Origin: Chitinimonas sp. BJYL2
GTDB lineage: Bacteria > Pseudomonadota > Gammaproteobacteria > Burkholderiales > Chitinimonadaceae
DNA length: 64,000 nucleotides
Assembly (NCBI RefSeq): GCF_027257935.1
Contig: NZ_JANZKW010000002.1
Coordinates: forward strand, 248,001 to 312,000
Direction of reading: 5' to 3'
Positions within the stretch are counted from its first letter, which is position 1. The number at the start of each line of letters is the position of its first letter. The position numbers and the translations under genes were made by a program. Shown here piece by piece: positions 44,609-56,171 of the stretch. Below the pieces are notes generated by a model. That model had not been told where the DNA came from. It saw nothing but the letters and a program-made list of their open reading frames with translations, and made no database searches.

Positions 44609-46093
44609 ATGCAGATTCCAGCTCTCCTCGTGACACTCGCGATCGCCACCACGGCGTCAGCCTCTCCCGCCGCAGCCACCCAGCCAAGCAGCGCCCAACA
44701 GATTCTGCATACCACGCTGAGCGCCCATGGCGGGGCGGAAAGGATTATTGCTGCCTCAGGGCTCAGCTATGAGCTGGAGGGCGGCTTTCACGCTCCGTTG
44801 CAGGCAGCGGGTTATCGCGGTCCCTTTGAACCGCTGCCCTTCTCGGCGCGCTACGTGTTCGATTGGGCGGGCAAGCGCAGCCGGGTCGACAGCAAGCTGG
44901 TTTTTCCCGGCGGATTCATCCTCGATACACGTGAGCTGGGAGGCAAGGAGTCCATCGTGCTGGATCAACACCGCTTATCGTTCAGCCGCGATGTGCCTTT
45001 AGGGATGACCGCCAGTGCCTACCGCTACCATCCGCTCCCTTTGCTGCGCCAGCTTGTCCAGCCAGACACAACGCTGAGCGATGGTGGCAACACCGAGTTC
45101 TTTGGCCGCAAGGCCCACCGCCTCCAGGCCCGCTGGCCCGGACTGGCGACAGACATCGAGGTCCTGGTGGATCAGGAAACCAAGTTACTGGCGGGCTACC
45201 GACTGCCACGCAGCTATCCCCTGGTGCCGACCGGCACCAACAGTGTGCGCTTCATGGACTACCAGCTGGTGGATGGCGTCAAGGTACCGGCCAAGGTTTA
45301 TGGAGAAACCCTGAGCACCCCCCGGCTGGGCTTCGAGGTGCGCTTGCGTGGGCAGAAGCTGGGGGCTGTGGTAGCGGACGAGTTTGTCCTTCCCAAGGGC
45401 TATATCGAGTTGGCGGCCGAGTCCTCGCTGGGTCCGTTTGTACGTGAGCTGGCGCCCAATGTGTATCAGGTTGAGCGTCTCGGCGGTCAGGACTATGCCG
45501 CCATGGTGCTGGTCGGCACCGAGGGTGTCACCTTGGTCGAAGCGCCACTGAATGACAAGGCGAGCGCGCAGTTGCTGACCGCCGTTGATCGCATTGCACC
45601 CGGCAAGCCCATCAAGACACTGGTGCTGACCCACCACCACGACGACCACGTCGGCGGCATGTCGGCGATCGTGGACCGTGGCGCTACCGTGCTGGGTCCG
45701 GCAGGTGCGGAAGACACGCTCAAAGCCATTTACGCAGCCAATCGCCCCGGTAGGACCATGAACTATATCGCCGTGCCAGCAGGCAAGAAGCATCTGCTGG
45801 CGGACACCCCCCAGCCCGTCGAGCTCTACAACATCAACGACAACCCTCATTCCGAACAGATCCTTGCCCTGTACATCCCCAGCGAGAAGCTGCTGTTCCA
45901 GGCCGATATGTTCACCAACCCTGTACATCAGGAAGCAGGTGGCCCGGCCAACGAGGGCGGCATGGCGTTTGTGCGATGGATCAAGGCGCAGGGACTGGTG
46001 CCTGAGCGCATTGCGGGCGTGCACGGCACCATCGCCTCGCGGGCAGATATCAATCACATGCTCAAGAAAGCGGGCTCGTCACTCCGGCTGTAA
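44609..46093 (+). CDS. Exported metallo-beta-lactamase-fold hydrolase
   Basis: A 494-residue protein with a signal peptide (MQIPALLVTLAIATTASAS). An N-terminal half of about 270 residues, rich in beta strands, is followed by a metallo-beta-lactamase domain (from about 290). The zinc motif reads THHHDDHVGG, and later metal ligands are plausible in FQADMFTNPVHQ and GVHGT. The family hydrolyses many substrates; the N-terminal half resembles outer-membrane-lipoprotein-like beta folds, but I do not recognise it. The ATG 44609 is chosen over TTG 44582 since it opens the signal peptide. Probable site: periplasm. Monocistronic or with the GGDEF gene 80 bases downstream. Substrate unknown. Confidence 0.8.
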   Translation: MQIPALLVTLAIATTASASPAAATQPSSAQQILHTTLSAHGGAERIIAASGLSYELEGGFHAPLQAAGYRGPFEPLPFSARYVFDWAGKRSRVDSKLVFPGGFILDTRELGGKESIVLDQHRLSFSRDVPLGMTASAYRYHPLPLLRQLVQPDTTLSDGGNTEFFGRKAHRLQARWPGLATDIEVLVDQETKLLAGYRLPRSYPLVPTGTNSVRFMDYQLVDGVKVPAKVYGETLSTPRLGFEVRLRGQKLGAVVADEFVLPKGYIELAAESSLGPFVRELAPNVYQVERLGGQDYAAMVLVGTEGVTLVEAPLNDKASAQLLTAVDRIAPGKPIKTLVLTHHHDDHVGGMSAIVDRGATVLGPAGAEDTLKAIYAANRPGRTMNYIAVPAGKKHLLADTPQPVELYNINDNPHSEQILALYIPSEKLLFQADMFTNPVHQEAGGPANEGGMAFVRWIKAQGLVPERIAGVHGTIASRADINHMLKKAGSSLRL

Positions 46094-46173
46094 CCGAGAG
46101 CGACACAACCAGCCAAATGGCTGATTGCATTCCCGATGGGCTTCCCTATGCTGGCAGTAGGAGGAGCCCGACC

Positions 46174-47178
46174 ATGTCCAGTCAGATCGCCGACAGCGCC
46201 TGTATGCAGGGCGTACCGACCGCATCACCATCGACTGCCCCACGCTACGATTTCCATATCCGCGCGGTGGGCAAGCTCTGTGGCGTTGCTGTCGCGTTTG
46301 CCGCCTGGCGGGATGAGCATGGCCGGCTTGTTCAGCACGGCAGCAATGGTTTCCATTGCATGCCGCTGCCTTTCTCCTCGGCAGCCGACCCGCTGGGATT
46401 GGCCGGGCAACCCCTGCGCCATTTACACCCATTGGCCAATGCCACTGACCCCGCCCTGCGGCAACTGGCAGATAGTGGTTACCGGAGCTACGCCGCCGCC
46501 GCCATTCAGGATGGCAACGGCGGAGAGATCGGCCTTTTGGGCATGCTGGACAGACGCGGTGAGGCTTACACCGAGGAACAACTCCACTGGTTGGTGGAGC
46601 TGGCTCACCAGGCCGGCCAACCGTGTCCGGAGCCGGCTACCGCCGTCCCGGCAAACGCCCCGGATCTACCGGTGCGCGATCCGCTGACCGGCTTGCCACA
46701 GCGCGACTGGCTGATGGCGCGGTTACAGGAGGAGTCCCTGCGCTCCCACCGCTTCAACTTGCCATTAGCCCTGATCGTGTTCGATCTGGATCGTCTCGGT
46801 GAACTCAACGCCCAGCTGGGGCACGATCACGGTAACGCAGCACTGGCCCGGGTTGGCCGCCTGCTCAGACAGGCACTGCGCCGCACCGATGCGGGTGGCC
46901 GGCTGGCCGGTGACCGCTTTGCGATTGTGCTGCCAAACACCACCGCCGAAGGTGCGGCAACCTTGGCCGAGGTACTGCGCGGCCGGATAGAATCCCGCCC
47001 GAATCCGCTCGAACCGGCGCTAGCAATGAGCGCAAGTTTCGGTGTCTCGGCCATCACCGCAGAAATGGGCAACCAAGGCAGCCACCTGCTGGATGCAGCC
47101 ACCCATGCTCTCGACAAAGCCCGTCAACAGGGAAGGAATCGCGTCGTCGTCTCGCTAGGCAGTACGACCCTGCAGTAA
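46174..47178 (+). CDS. GAF-like plus degenerate GGDEF domain protein
   Basis: A 334-residue soluble protein. Residues of about 20-150 look like a GAF sensor domain, and 165-330 are a GGDEF domain (DPLTGLPQRDWLMARL, ALIVFDLDRLGELNAQLGHDHGNAAL). The active-site loop reads AGDRF instead of GGDEF or GGEEF. The catalytic glutamate and first glycine are replaced, so diguanylate cyclase activity is unlikely; it may bind GTP or act by protein contact. ATG 46174 has GGAGGAG ahead, whereas the in-frame ATG 46117 lacks one. It lies just upstream of an intact membrane GGDEF protein. Confidence 0.8.
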   Translation: MSSQIADSACMQGVPTASPSTAPRYDFHIRAVGKLCGVAVAFAAWRDEHGRLVQHGSNGFHCMPLPFSSAADPLGLAGQPLRHLHPLANATDPALRQLADSGYRSYAAAAIQDGNGGEIGLLGMLDRRGEAYTEEQLHWLVELAHQAGQPCPEPATAVPANAPDLPVRDPLTGLPQRDWLMARLQEESLRSHRFNLPLALIVFDLDRLGELNAQLGHDHGNAALARVGRLLRQALRRTDAGGRLAGDRFAIVLPNTTAEGAATLAEVLRGRIESRPNPLEPALAMSASFGVSAITAEMGNQGSHLLDAATHALDKARQQGRNRVVVSLGSTTLQ

Positions 47179-47264
47179 GCGCAGGCACAAGCCGGCGGCG
47201 TTGCTGCTCGCCAAGGCCGATTTAGCGGATATAGTCAGGTTACGCGTCCTGACGGTTGTCACTC

Positions 47265-48806
47265 ATGTTCACGCTGGCCTACACCCCTTACGTCCTGCCC
47301 TTTCTCGTATCACTGCTGATCACGGTCGGCTTGGGTACGTACAGCTGGCAGCGCCGTCATCGCCCACCCAACGCGGCCTTTGCCGGCGTGATGTTTGCAT
47401 TGAGTCTGTGGACACTCTGCTACGCACTGGAACTGCTCAGCACAACGCTGGAAGCAAAAGTATTCTGGGCCAAGCTCAAGTATCTGGGCAGCACGACCGG
47501 ACCAGTGCTCTGGTTCGTAGTCGGCATGAAGCTGAGCCATAACGAGCGCTGGCTGAGCACACCACTGCAGCTCCTGTTATCCGCTTTTATCGTGGTGACC
47601 TGCTTCGTGGTGTTCACCAATGACGCGCATCACTGGTTCTGGCGCGATATCTGGCTCACCCCCGGCGAGCCGGAAACCCAGACCACCCATGGCTTTTACT
47701 TCTGGGTTTACGCCGCCGTGCTCTACACGCTGGTTCTCTGCAATGTGGTGCTGCTTTTCCGTTATTTCTGGAGCGCGCCCGGGTTGTACCGGCATCAGGC
47801 CGCCTTGCTTGCACTGGGCGGCTTTCTGCCCCTCGGTGGCAGGCTTCTGGAAGACTTCTTCGCCGTCGACCTGTTTCCCCATGTCGACAATGTCGTCCTG
47901 CTGTTTCTGGCATCGGGCATCTGCTTTGCCATTGCGGTCTTTCGCCTTGGTGCGCTGACGCTGACCCATATCGCCCATAATCTGGTGATCCGCCATATCG
48001 GTGTCGGCATCGTGGTGCTGGATGTGGACCAACGGGTCGTAGAACTGAACCCCTATGCCCAGCAATTGCTCGGCGCGGATACCAGCGCGGTATTGGGGAA
48101 ACCGCTAGCCCAGGTTTTGCATGGCTGGCCGGCGCTGCCCATTACTTCCGATGGGAGCACCGAACTGACTGTAGGTAATGCCTGCTTTCAGCTTGATTGC
48201 CGGTCCATTCTGGCCGCCAACCGGGAAACAGCGGGTCATGTCCTGACCATTGCCGATATCAGCGAACGCAAGCAAGCCGAAATACAGTTGCAGCAGATGG
48301 CCAGAACGGATGCGCTCAGCGGTCTTTTGAACCGACGTTACTTCCGCGAGCAGGCCGAGCGTGAGTTCGAGCGCGCCGCACGACAAGATGCACCCTTGGC
48401 CCTGCTGATGCTCGATATCGATCATTTCAAGCGGATCAATGACGAGTACGGGCATCCTGTAGGCGACCAGGCCATTATCAGCGTCGCCCGCGTGCTGGAC
48501 GCGCAGTTACGCAATGTGGACCTGATCGGGCGCTACGGCGGTGAGGAATTCATCATGCTGCTGATCGACTGCCCACCCTCGCAAGCCGGGGAGAAAGCCG
48601 AACAACTACGCGCCGCCATTGCAGCGATCTCCATCCCGCTGCCCTCGGCTGCGCTGCAATTTACCGCCAGCGTAGGGCTGGCCTGCGCGGCGCAAGACTG
48701 TCTGGACCTAGATACACTGATCCAGCGTGCGGACACCGCGCTGTATGCCGCCAAACAGAGCGGGCGTAACCGGATTGCCGTTTGGCCCGCAGGCGCTGAC
48801 CGGTAG
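47265..48806 (+). CDS. Membrane diguanylate cyclase with 7TM sensor, PAS and GGDEF domains
   Basis: A 513-residue protein. The first 225 residues form about seven membrane helices of the type found N-terminal to histidine kinases (YTPYVLPFLVSLLITVGLGTYSWQRR, RLLEDFFAVDLFPHVDNVVLLFLASGICFAIAVF). A PAS-like domain (about 240-340, HIGVGIVVLDVDQRVVELNPYAQQLLG) and a GGDEF domain follow; the loop GRYGGEEFIMLL is intact, so it should make cyclic di-GMP. No I-site RxxD is obvious five residues ahead of the loop. ATG 47265 is preferred to TTG 47256; neither has a strong Shine-Dalgarno. Confidence 0.88.
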   Translation: MFTLAYTPYVLPFLVSLLITVGLGTYSWQRRHRPPNAAFAGVMFALSLWTLCYALELLSTTLEAKVFWAKLKYLGSTTGPVLWFVVGMKLSHNERWLSTPLQLLLSAFIVVTCFVVFTNDAHHWFWRDIWLTPGEPETQTTHGFYFWVYAAVLYTLVLCNVVLLFRYFWSAPGLYRHQAALLALGGFLPLGGRLLEDFFAVDLFPHVDNVVLLFLASGICFAIAVFRLGALTLTHIAHNLVIRHIGVGIVVLDVDQRVVELNPYAQQLLGADTSAVLGKPLAQVLHGWPALPITSDGSTELTVGNACFQLDCRSILAANRETAGHVLTIADISERKQAEIQLQQMARTDALSGLLNRRYFREQAEREFERAARQDAPLALLMLDIDHFKRINDEYGHPVGDQAIISVARVLDAQLRNVDLIGRYGGEEFIMLLIDCPPSQAGEKAEQLRAAIAAISIPLPSAALQFTASVGLACAAQDCLDLDTLIQRADTALYAAKQSGRNRIAVWPAGADR

Positions 48807-48947
48807 ATGGCGGGAAGCCACCGTGCCGACACCCGCCCGCAATGGGTAGCGGCGCGCGAGGCAACCGGTCTATAACAATCGCTATAGCCTAGGCTACATC
48901 GCTGCCTGCCAAGTAAGCCAGCGACGCATCTGTCCATAGAACCATAA

Positions 48948-48960
48948 AACCCACCCTACG
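48948..48960 (-). repeat. Second copy of the CGTAGGGTGGGTT motif
   Basis: AACCCACCCTACG is the exact reverse complement of the left end of the element at 42493-42505. It lies 13 bases before the chemoreceptor ATG; no partner arm is seen nearby, so it is a single half-element. Confidence 0.6.
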
Positions 48961-48973
48961 GAATCCAATACCT

Positions 48974-50851
48974 ATGCAGTCACTCCGTACCAAGCTGATT
49001 GTTGCGATGGCCGCGCTGATTGCGCTTGTCGCCTTGGTTCTGACCATTGCCTCTTACCAGCGGATGCGCAGCGAAATGCTCACCGCACTGGAATCACAGA
49101 CCGCTTCGGTCGCCAGTGCCAGCGCCAATGAATCCGATACCTGGTTGCGCAACAAAGGCGAGGTGATCACGGCCTTGGCCACGCAGACCCAGCAGGCCGA
49201 TATCCTGCCCTTCCTGCAACTGGCAGAAAAGGCTGGCGGTTTTGATACCACCTATGTCGGCTTCTCGGACAAGCGCCACACCTTCTCCAAGCCGCAGCAA
49301 TTACCCGCCGACTATGATCCGACAGCACGACCTTGGTATCAGCAAGCCGCAGCGGCAGGCAAACCGGTTGTAACGCCGCCGTATGTCGATGCCGCTACCC
49401 GCAAGCTGGTGATCACCATGGCCACGCCGGTGGGCAGTGGTGGCGCGACCAGCGTAGTGGCAGCGGGCGATGTATTCATGGATGCACTGGTGGCGGGCGT
49501 GCTGAATGTGAAGCTGCCTAACCAAGGCTATGCCTTCGTCGTTGATAACAAGGGCCAGGTACTCATTCACACCGAGGAAGCACGGCGGATGAAGCCTGCC
49601 ACCGAGCTTGCGAGCGCACTGGATGCCGCGCGACTGCAGAGCATGGCCGACAGCCGGACCATGGCTGAGATCGCTATCGGCGGCGCCGACAAGTTCGTTC
49701 AGGTCCGGCCCATCCCCACCTCCGGCTGGTATATGGTGGTCGTGATCGACAAAGCCAGTGCCCTTGCCCCGCTCAACAAGCTGCTGGGCTTTTCGGTTGC
49801 CATGCTGATCGTGCTGCTGATCATCATCCTGCCCCTGATGGCCATGATGATCGGCAAGCTGCTGGCGGGCCTGATCCGGGTCAGGGATGCCATGCGTACC
49901 ATTGCATCCGGCGGCGGCGATCTCACGCGCCGCATCAGCGTCACAGGCAACGATGAAATTGCGCAGACGGCACAGGCGTTCAACCAGTTTCAGGAACAAT
50001 TGCGACAGATGTTCGTTGACCTGCAGTCCGAGGCCGGCAGTCTGACCGGGGGCGTCAATGCCATTGCCAATCTGACCCGGCAGATGGCCAGCGACTCCCG
50101 CCAGCTTGCCGATCATGGTGCAGCGAATGCAGCCACTATCGAAGAGCTCACCGTCAGCATTTCTCATATCGCCGATTACGCTGGAGATGCCAGCAAGCTG
50201 GTGAACACCACCGGCCAGCTTTCGGCAGAAGGTGCCGCCAGTATCGAGCGGGTATCGGGTGAGATTGATAACTCAGCCGGTGCGGTGCGCGAGCTATCCA
50301 CTTTGTTCAGTGAGGTCAATCGGCGAGCCGATGATATTGGCGGGATTGTTCAGGTGATCAAGGAGATTGCAGACCAGACCAATCTGCTCGCACTCAACGC
50401 TGCGATCGAGGCGGCACGCGCCGGAGAGCAGGGTCGCGGCTTTGCCGTGGTGGCTGACGAGGTACGCAAGCTAGCCGAGCGCACGGGCCAGGCTACACAG
50501 GAAATCTCCTCGATGATCGGCAATATGCGGGATGCCACCCAAGGCGCCACATTCAATATGCAGCGCACGCTGGATTCGGTGGAAACCGGCGCCGGGCTGA
50601 TCAGGGAAACAGCCGGCAATATTGCGCAGATCCGCCAGAGCATGTCTGAAGTCGTCAGCAATATGCGTGAGATCGCTCACTCCACCAGTGAGCAGCGGCA
50701 GGCCGCCAACCAGATGGCCCAGAATGCCGAGCGGGTCACGGCGCAAATTCATCAAAGCGATGACGCGTTGCAATCCATGACCCGCACGCTGGCCGAGCTT
50801 GACCAACTGGCCAGCGGCATCCGCACCAGCTTCAACAAGTTCAAGCTCTAG
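48974..50851 (+). CDS. Methyl-accepting chemotaxis protein with dCache-type sensor
   Basis: A 625-residue chemoreceptor. Membrane helix 1 (about 9-29), a periplasmic double-Cache sensor (about 35-270), helix 2 (about 275-297), HAMP (about 300-350) and the signalling hairpin with its tip [41 protein letters not shown]. The sensor contains [13 protein letters not shown] and GDVFMD in the order of the amino-acid-binding dCache pocket (Arg, Trp, Tyr, Asp, Asp). An amino acid or amine ligand is therefore plausible. No che genes or flagellar genes lie nearby. Confidence 0.93.
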   Translation: MQSLRTKLIVAMAALIALVALVLTIASYQRMRSEMLTALESQTASVASASANESDTWLRNKGEVITALATQTQQADILPFLQLAEKAGGFDTTYVGFSDKRHTFSKPQQLPADYDPTARPWYQQAAAAGKPVVTPPYVDAATRKLVITMATPVGSGGATSVVAAGDVFMDALVAGVLNVKLPNQGYAFVVDNKGQVLIHTEEARRMKPATELASALDAARLQSMADSRTMAEIAIGGADKFVQVRPIPTSGWYMVVVIDKASALAPLNKLLGFSVAMLIVLLIIILPLMAMMIGKLLAGLIRVRDAMRTIASGGGDLTRRISVTGNDEIAQTAQAFNQFQEQLRQMFVDLQSEAGSLTGGVNAIANLTRQMASDSRQLADHGAANAATIEELTVSISHIADYAGDASKLVNTTGQLSAEGAASIERVSGEIDNSAGAVRELSTLFSEVNRRADDIGGIVQVIKEIADQTNLLALNAAIEAARAGEQGRGFAVVADEVRKLAERTGQATQEISSMIGNMRDATQGATFNMQRTLDSVETGAGLIRETAGNIAQIRQSMSEVVSNMREIAHSTSEQRQAANQMAQNAERVTAQIHQSDDALQSMTRTLAELDQLASGIRTSFNKFKL

Positions 50852-50903
50852 CCAAAATCCGATCAGGGTGCGCCGAGTTGCGCCCTGGCCGCCCCGCCAA
50901 GAC

Positions 50904-50938
50904 AAAGGGCGCGACCGCAATCACGGTGGCGCCCTTTT
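50904..50938. terminator. Bidirectional terminator between chemoreceptor and pyk
   Basis: AAAGGGCGCgACCG and CGGTgGCGCCCTTTT form a stem with a CAATCA loop. It lies 52 bases after the chemoreceptor stop and 25 bases beyond the pyk stop, with T/A runs on both sides. Confidence 0.88.
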
Positions 50939-50962
50939 ATCTTCCTGATCAGCTCGCAAATG

Positions 50963-52384
50963 TCAGCGCTGCGCGACCCGCACGATCTTCATCGTGTTCG
51001 TGCTGCCCATCTGACCCACGGTGTCACCCACCGTCACCACCATCAGATCACCCGGCTGCACCAGGCCCTGCTCCAGCAGTTTGAGTTCAGCCGAGGTCAG
51101 CAGCGACTTCTGATCGCAATCATGCGCCAGCATCATCGGGTAGACGTCGCGGTACAGGCTGAGACGGCGGTAAGTGGCTACTTCCGGAGTCAGCGCATAG
51201 ATAGGTACACCGCAGTTGACGCGGCTGGTCCACAAGGCGGTGGCGCCGGTCTGCGTCAGGGCCACAATCGCCTTGACCTGCAGGTGATTGGCCGTAAACA
51301 GCGCCGCCATGGCAATCGATTGATCCACGCGGGTGAACTCGCGGCTCAGGAAGTCGCGGTCGATGCGGTAATCCGATGACTTCTCGGCCTCGATACAGAC
51401 GCGCGCCATGGCTTCCACGGTTTCGATCGGGAACTTGCCCGCCGCCGTTTCAGCCGACAGCATGACGGCATCGGTGCCATCCAGTACGGCATTGGCCACA
51501 TCACTGACTTCGGCGCGGGTGGGCACCGGGCTGGTGATCATCGACTCCATCATCTGGGTGGCGGTGATCGTGAGCTTGTTCTTCTCGCGTGCCAGACGAA
51601 TCATGCGCTTTTGCAAGGCGGGCACCGCGGCATCGCCCACCTCGACAGCCAGGTCGCCCCGCGCCACCATGATCACATCGGAGGCATCGATCAGCTCTTC
51701 CAGATTGGCAATGGCTTCGGTGCGCTCGATCTTGGCAACCACCTGGGCCTTGCTACCCGCGGCCTGGATCAGGGTGCGTGCCATGTACATATCGGCGCTG
51801 CTCTTGGGAAAAGAGACGGCAACGTAGTCGGCGTCCAGCTTGGCCGCGACCTTGATGTCTTCCATGTCCTTGGCGGTGAGCGCCGGCGCCGAGAGCCCAC
51901 CGCCCTGGCGGTTGATGCCCTTGTTGTTGCTGAGTACACCACCAACCCTTACGCGGGTATGAATGGCGCTGCCCTGCACGTTCAGCACATCCAGCACGAT
52001 GCGGCCATCATCCAGCAGCAAGACCGAACCTTCGCTGACGTCGTTGGGCAATTCTTTGTAATCGAGCCCCACCCGATCCTGATTGCCCATCTCGCATGCG
52101 GCGTCGAGGATGAAATTCTGACCGTTCTCCAGCGTGACCTTGTTCTTTTCGAACTTGCCGACGCGGATCTTGGGGCCCTGCAGGTCCACCATCACGGCCA
52201 CGGGCTGGCCGATCTGTGCGGCAGCCTCACGTACCATCTGCGCACGCGCGATGTGATCGTCTGCACTGCCATGGGAAAAATTGAGTCGGACTACATTGAC
52301 GCCCGCGGCGATCAGCCGGGACAAGATGGCCGGGTCATTGGTAGCGGGGCCGAGGGTGGCGACAATCTTGGTGCTGCGCTGCAT
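50963..52384 (-). CDS. pyk: Pyruvate kinase
   Basis: A 473-residue enzyme forming pyruvate and ATP from phosphoenolpyruvate. MQRSTKIVATLGPATNDPAILSRLIAAGVNVVRLNFSHG opens the barrel; ADYVAVSFPKS, VAKIERTEAIANLEELI and MVARGDLAVEVG carry substrate and metal residues. The C-terminal allosteric domain is complete. ATG 52384 is chosen over the in-frame start at 52438 because the first 18 extra residues are not conserved and a HexR-like palindrome would otherwise abut the start codon. The sequence is closer to PykA-type enzymes. Confidence 0.94.
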   Translation of the reverse strand: MQRSTKIVATLGPATNDPAILSRLIAAGVNVVRLNFSHGSADDHIARAQMVREAAAQIGQPVAVMVDLQGPKIRVGKFEKNKVTLENGQNFILDAACEMGNQDRVGLDYKELPNDVSEGSVLLLDDGRIVLDVLNVQGSAIHTRVRVGGVLSNNKGINRQGGGLSAPALTAKDMEDIKVAAKLDADYVAVSFPKSSADMYMARTLIQAAGSKAQVVAKIERTEAIANLEELIDASDVIMVARGDLAVEVGDAAVPALQKRMIRLAREKNKLTITATQMMESMITSPVPTRAEVSDVANAVLDGTDAVMLSAETAAGKFPIETVEAMARVCIEAEKSSDYRIDRDFLSREFTRVDQSIAMAALFTANHLQVKAIVALTQTGATALWTSRVNCGVPIYALTPEVATYRRLSLYRDVYPMMLAHDCDQKSLLTSAELKLLEQGLVQPGDLMVVTVGDTVGQMGSTNTMKIVRVAQR

Positions 52385-52445
52385 TGCTTGGGCACTCCGG
52401 ACTTGGGTGTGATTGACGGCTGGGCATGGTCTGCCCAACTCATTA

Positions 52446-52460
52446 TGTAGTAATCATACA
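52446..52460 (-). promoter_or_regulatory. HexR-like palindrome upstream of pyk
   Basis: TGTAGTAATCATACA keeps TGTA-N7-TACA symmetry and GTAGT of the left half-site but diverges in the right half. It lies 61 bases upstream of the chosen pyk start. HexR control of a pyruvate kinase gene is known in other proteobacteria. Confidence 0.4.
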
Positions 52461-52631
52461 AGCCTGCCGCAATGTAATCCGCAGCATTTCGACTACGCAG
52501 CACGGCAAGCACCGCCTAACCACAGTCAACACACTGACATTCACGACCAATGGCATCAGCACGCAAGTGGATATGCATCAGTGGGTGCATGGCAACTTGC
52601 CCCGCGGTATACGAAAACGTTGCGGCTGGTT

Positions 52632-54840
<2,209 letters not shown>

Positions 54841-54945
54841 GGGGATTCAATCTGGGTGCAGAGGGATGCGTGGACAAAACGGACGACAGCAACGTAGCCA
54901 CAATCCAGGCGCAATCAGGCAGATGGCCGATTGCACCCGGCGATA

Positions 54946-55824
54946 TCAGAACAGCCGCTCACCCCAATGCAATTTGTGGCGCAGCATGTCGTAGTAGTTG
55001 TAGCCGATCGGGTGCAGGATACGCAGCGAGTTCCGGTAGCGCTTGATGGTGACACGATCCATTTCGCGCAGATCGAAATGGGAATGGCCATCAAAGTGCA
55101 CCTTCACCTCTGAACCGCGCGTCAGCATGAACTCAATGGTGGCGCTGTCGTTCACCGCGATAGGCCGTGCCGTCATGGTCTGCGGGCAAATGGGCACGAG
55201 CGCAATGGCAGGTACTGTCGGATGCAGAATCGGGCCGCCCGATGCAAGGGCATAGGCGGTGGAGCCGGTGGGTGTACTCACGATCAGGCCATCGGAGCGC
55301 TGGCTGTAGACGAACTGGTCATCGATGAACACCTCGAATTCAATCATCGAACCCAGGGAGCCACGGCTGAAGACCACATCGTTGAATGCAAGTGCGCTAT
55401 GCACTTCTCGCTCGTCGCGAATCACCTTGGCCGAGAGCAGCATGCGTTCCTCGGGCACGAAGTCGCCATCGAGTATGCGCGGGATCACGGCATCGATATC
55501 GTCAACGCCTACATCGGTCATGAAGCCCAAACGCCCCTGATTGATGCCGACCAAGGGAATCCGGTACGGGGCCACCAGCCTGGCGATTGACAGCATGGTG
55601 CCATCGCCACCCAGCACGATCACCAGATCGGCCACCTTGCCCACCTGTTCCGGCGGCACCACCAAGGCGTCGGGCACCGGGTGCGATGCGGCGGTTTCAG
55701 TATCCAGGATGATGCTGCTGCACTCGTGCTGACGCAGCAGCTCCGCCAGCTTGCGTAGCGGTCCGCCGATATTGGGGCTATTGCGCCGGGCGACGAGTGC
55801 GATCTTGTGGAAGAGCGTGCTCAT
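54946..55824 (-). CDS. nadK: NAD kinase
   Basis: A 292-residue enzyme making NADP from NAD. GGDGTMLSIARLVAP is the conserved ATP/active-site motif, followed by GINQGRLGFMTD and the glycine-rich TPTGSTAYALASGGPILHP. It lies upstream of recN on the same strand (106-base gap), the order usual in betaproteobacteria. It would supply NADP for Zwf among others. Confidence 0.95.
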   Translation of the reverse strand: MSTLFHKIALVARRNSPNIGGPLRKLAELLRQHECSSIILDTETAASHPVPDALVVPPEQVGKVADLVIVLGGDGTMLSIARLVAPYRIPLVGINQGRLGFMTDVGVDDIDAVIPRILDGDFVPEERMLLSAKVIRDEREVHSALAFNDVVFSRGSLGSMIEFEVFIDDQFVYSQRSDGLIVSTPTGSTAYALASGGPILHPTVPAIALVPICPQTMTARPIAVNDSATIEFMLTRGSEVKVHFDGHSHFDLREMDRVTIKRYRNSLRILHPIGYNYYDMLRHKLHWGERLF

Positions 55825-55864
55825 GGGGTCGATTTAACCACAAGCCGACGACGATCCGTTAGCG

Positions 55865-56158
55865 TCAAACGCGTACCGTCAGCGCGGCGAGGGTCCGCTT
55901 GCGCTCAGGGGTAAACGACCACCAGCGCCGCGCCTCCCCGGTATCGGCAAAATGCACCGCGGCGAGCAACACATCGATCACGCACGGGTCATGCTGCTGG
56001 CCGGTCAGCGTGCACAGGCGCGCGTACAGTTGATAGGCATCCTGCCCGACCAGGTTTGCTGGGGATTCAATCCCCAGCAGGCGCAGATCTGCCGCGGTTG
56101 CCGGGCCGACATTGGGCAGATCTTCCAGTCGCATGGCGTTGCGCTGTGCAGGCGTCAT
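55865..56158 (-). CDS. Cdd1-like helix-hairpin-helix protein
   Basis: A 97-residue protein. RLEDLPNVGPATAADLRLLGIESPANLVGQDAYQLYARLCTLTG and HDPCVIDVLLAAVHFADTG, WWSFTPERK match the small family named after Clostridioides Cdd1 (pathogenicity locus), with a helix-hairpin-helix core (LPNVGPATA). The molecular role is not established; DNA contact is inferred from the motif. ATG 56158 is chosen; the longer frame up to 56425 runs into the coding region of the neighbouring binding-protein gene. It follows that gene by 13 bases. Confidence 0.8.
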   Translation of the reverse strand: MTPAQRNAMRLEDLPNVGPATAADLRLLGIESPANLVGQDAYQLYARLCTLTGQQHDPCVIDVLLAAVHFADTGEARRWWSFTPERKRTLAALTVRV

Positions 56159-56171
56159 GGTGGCGCGGTGA

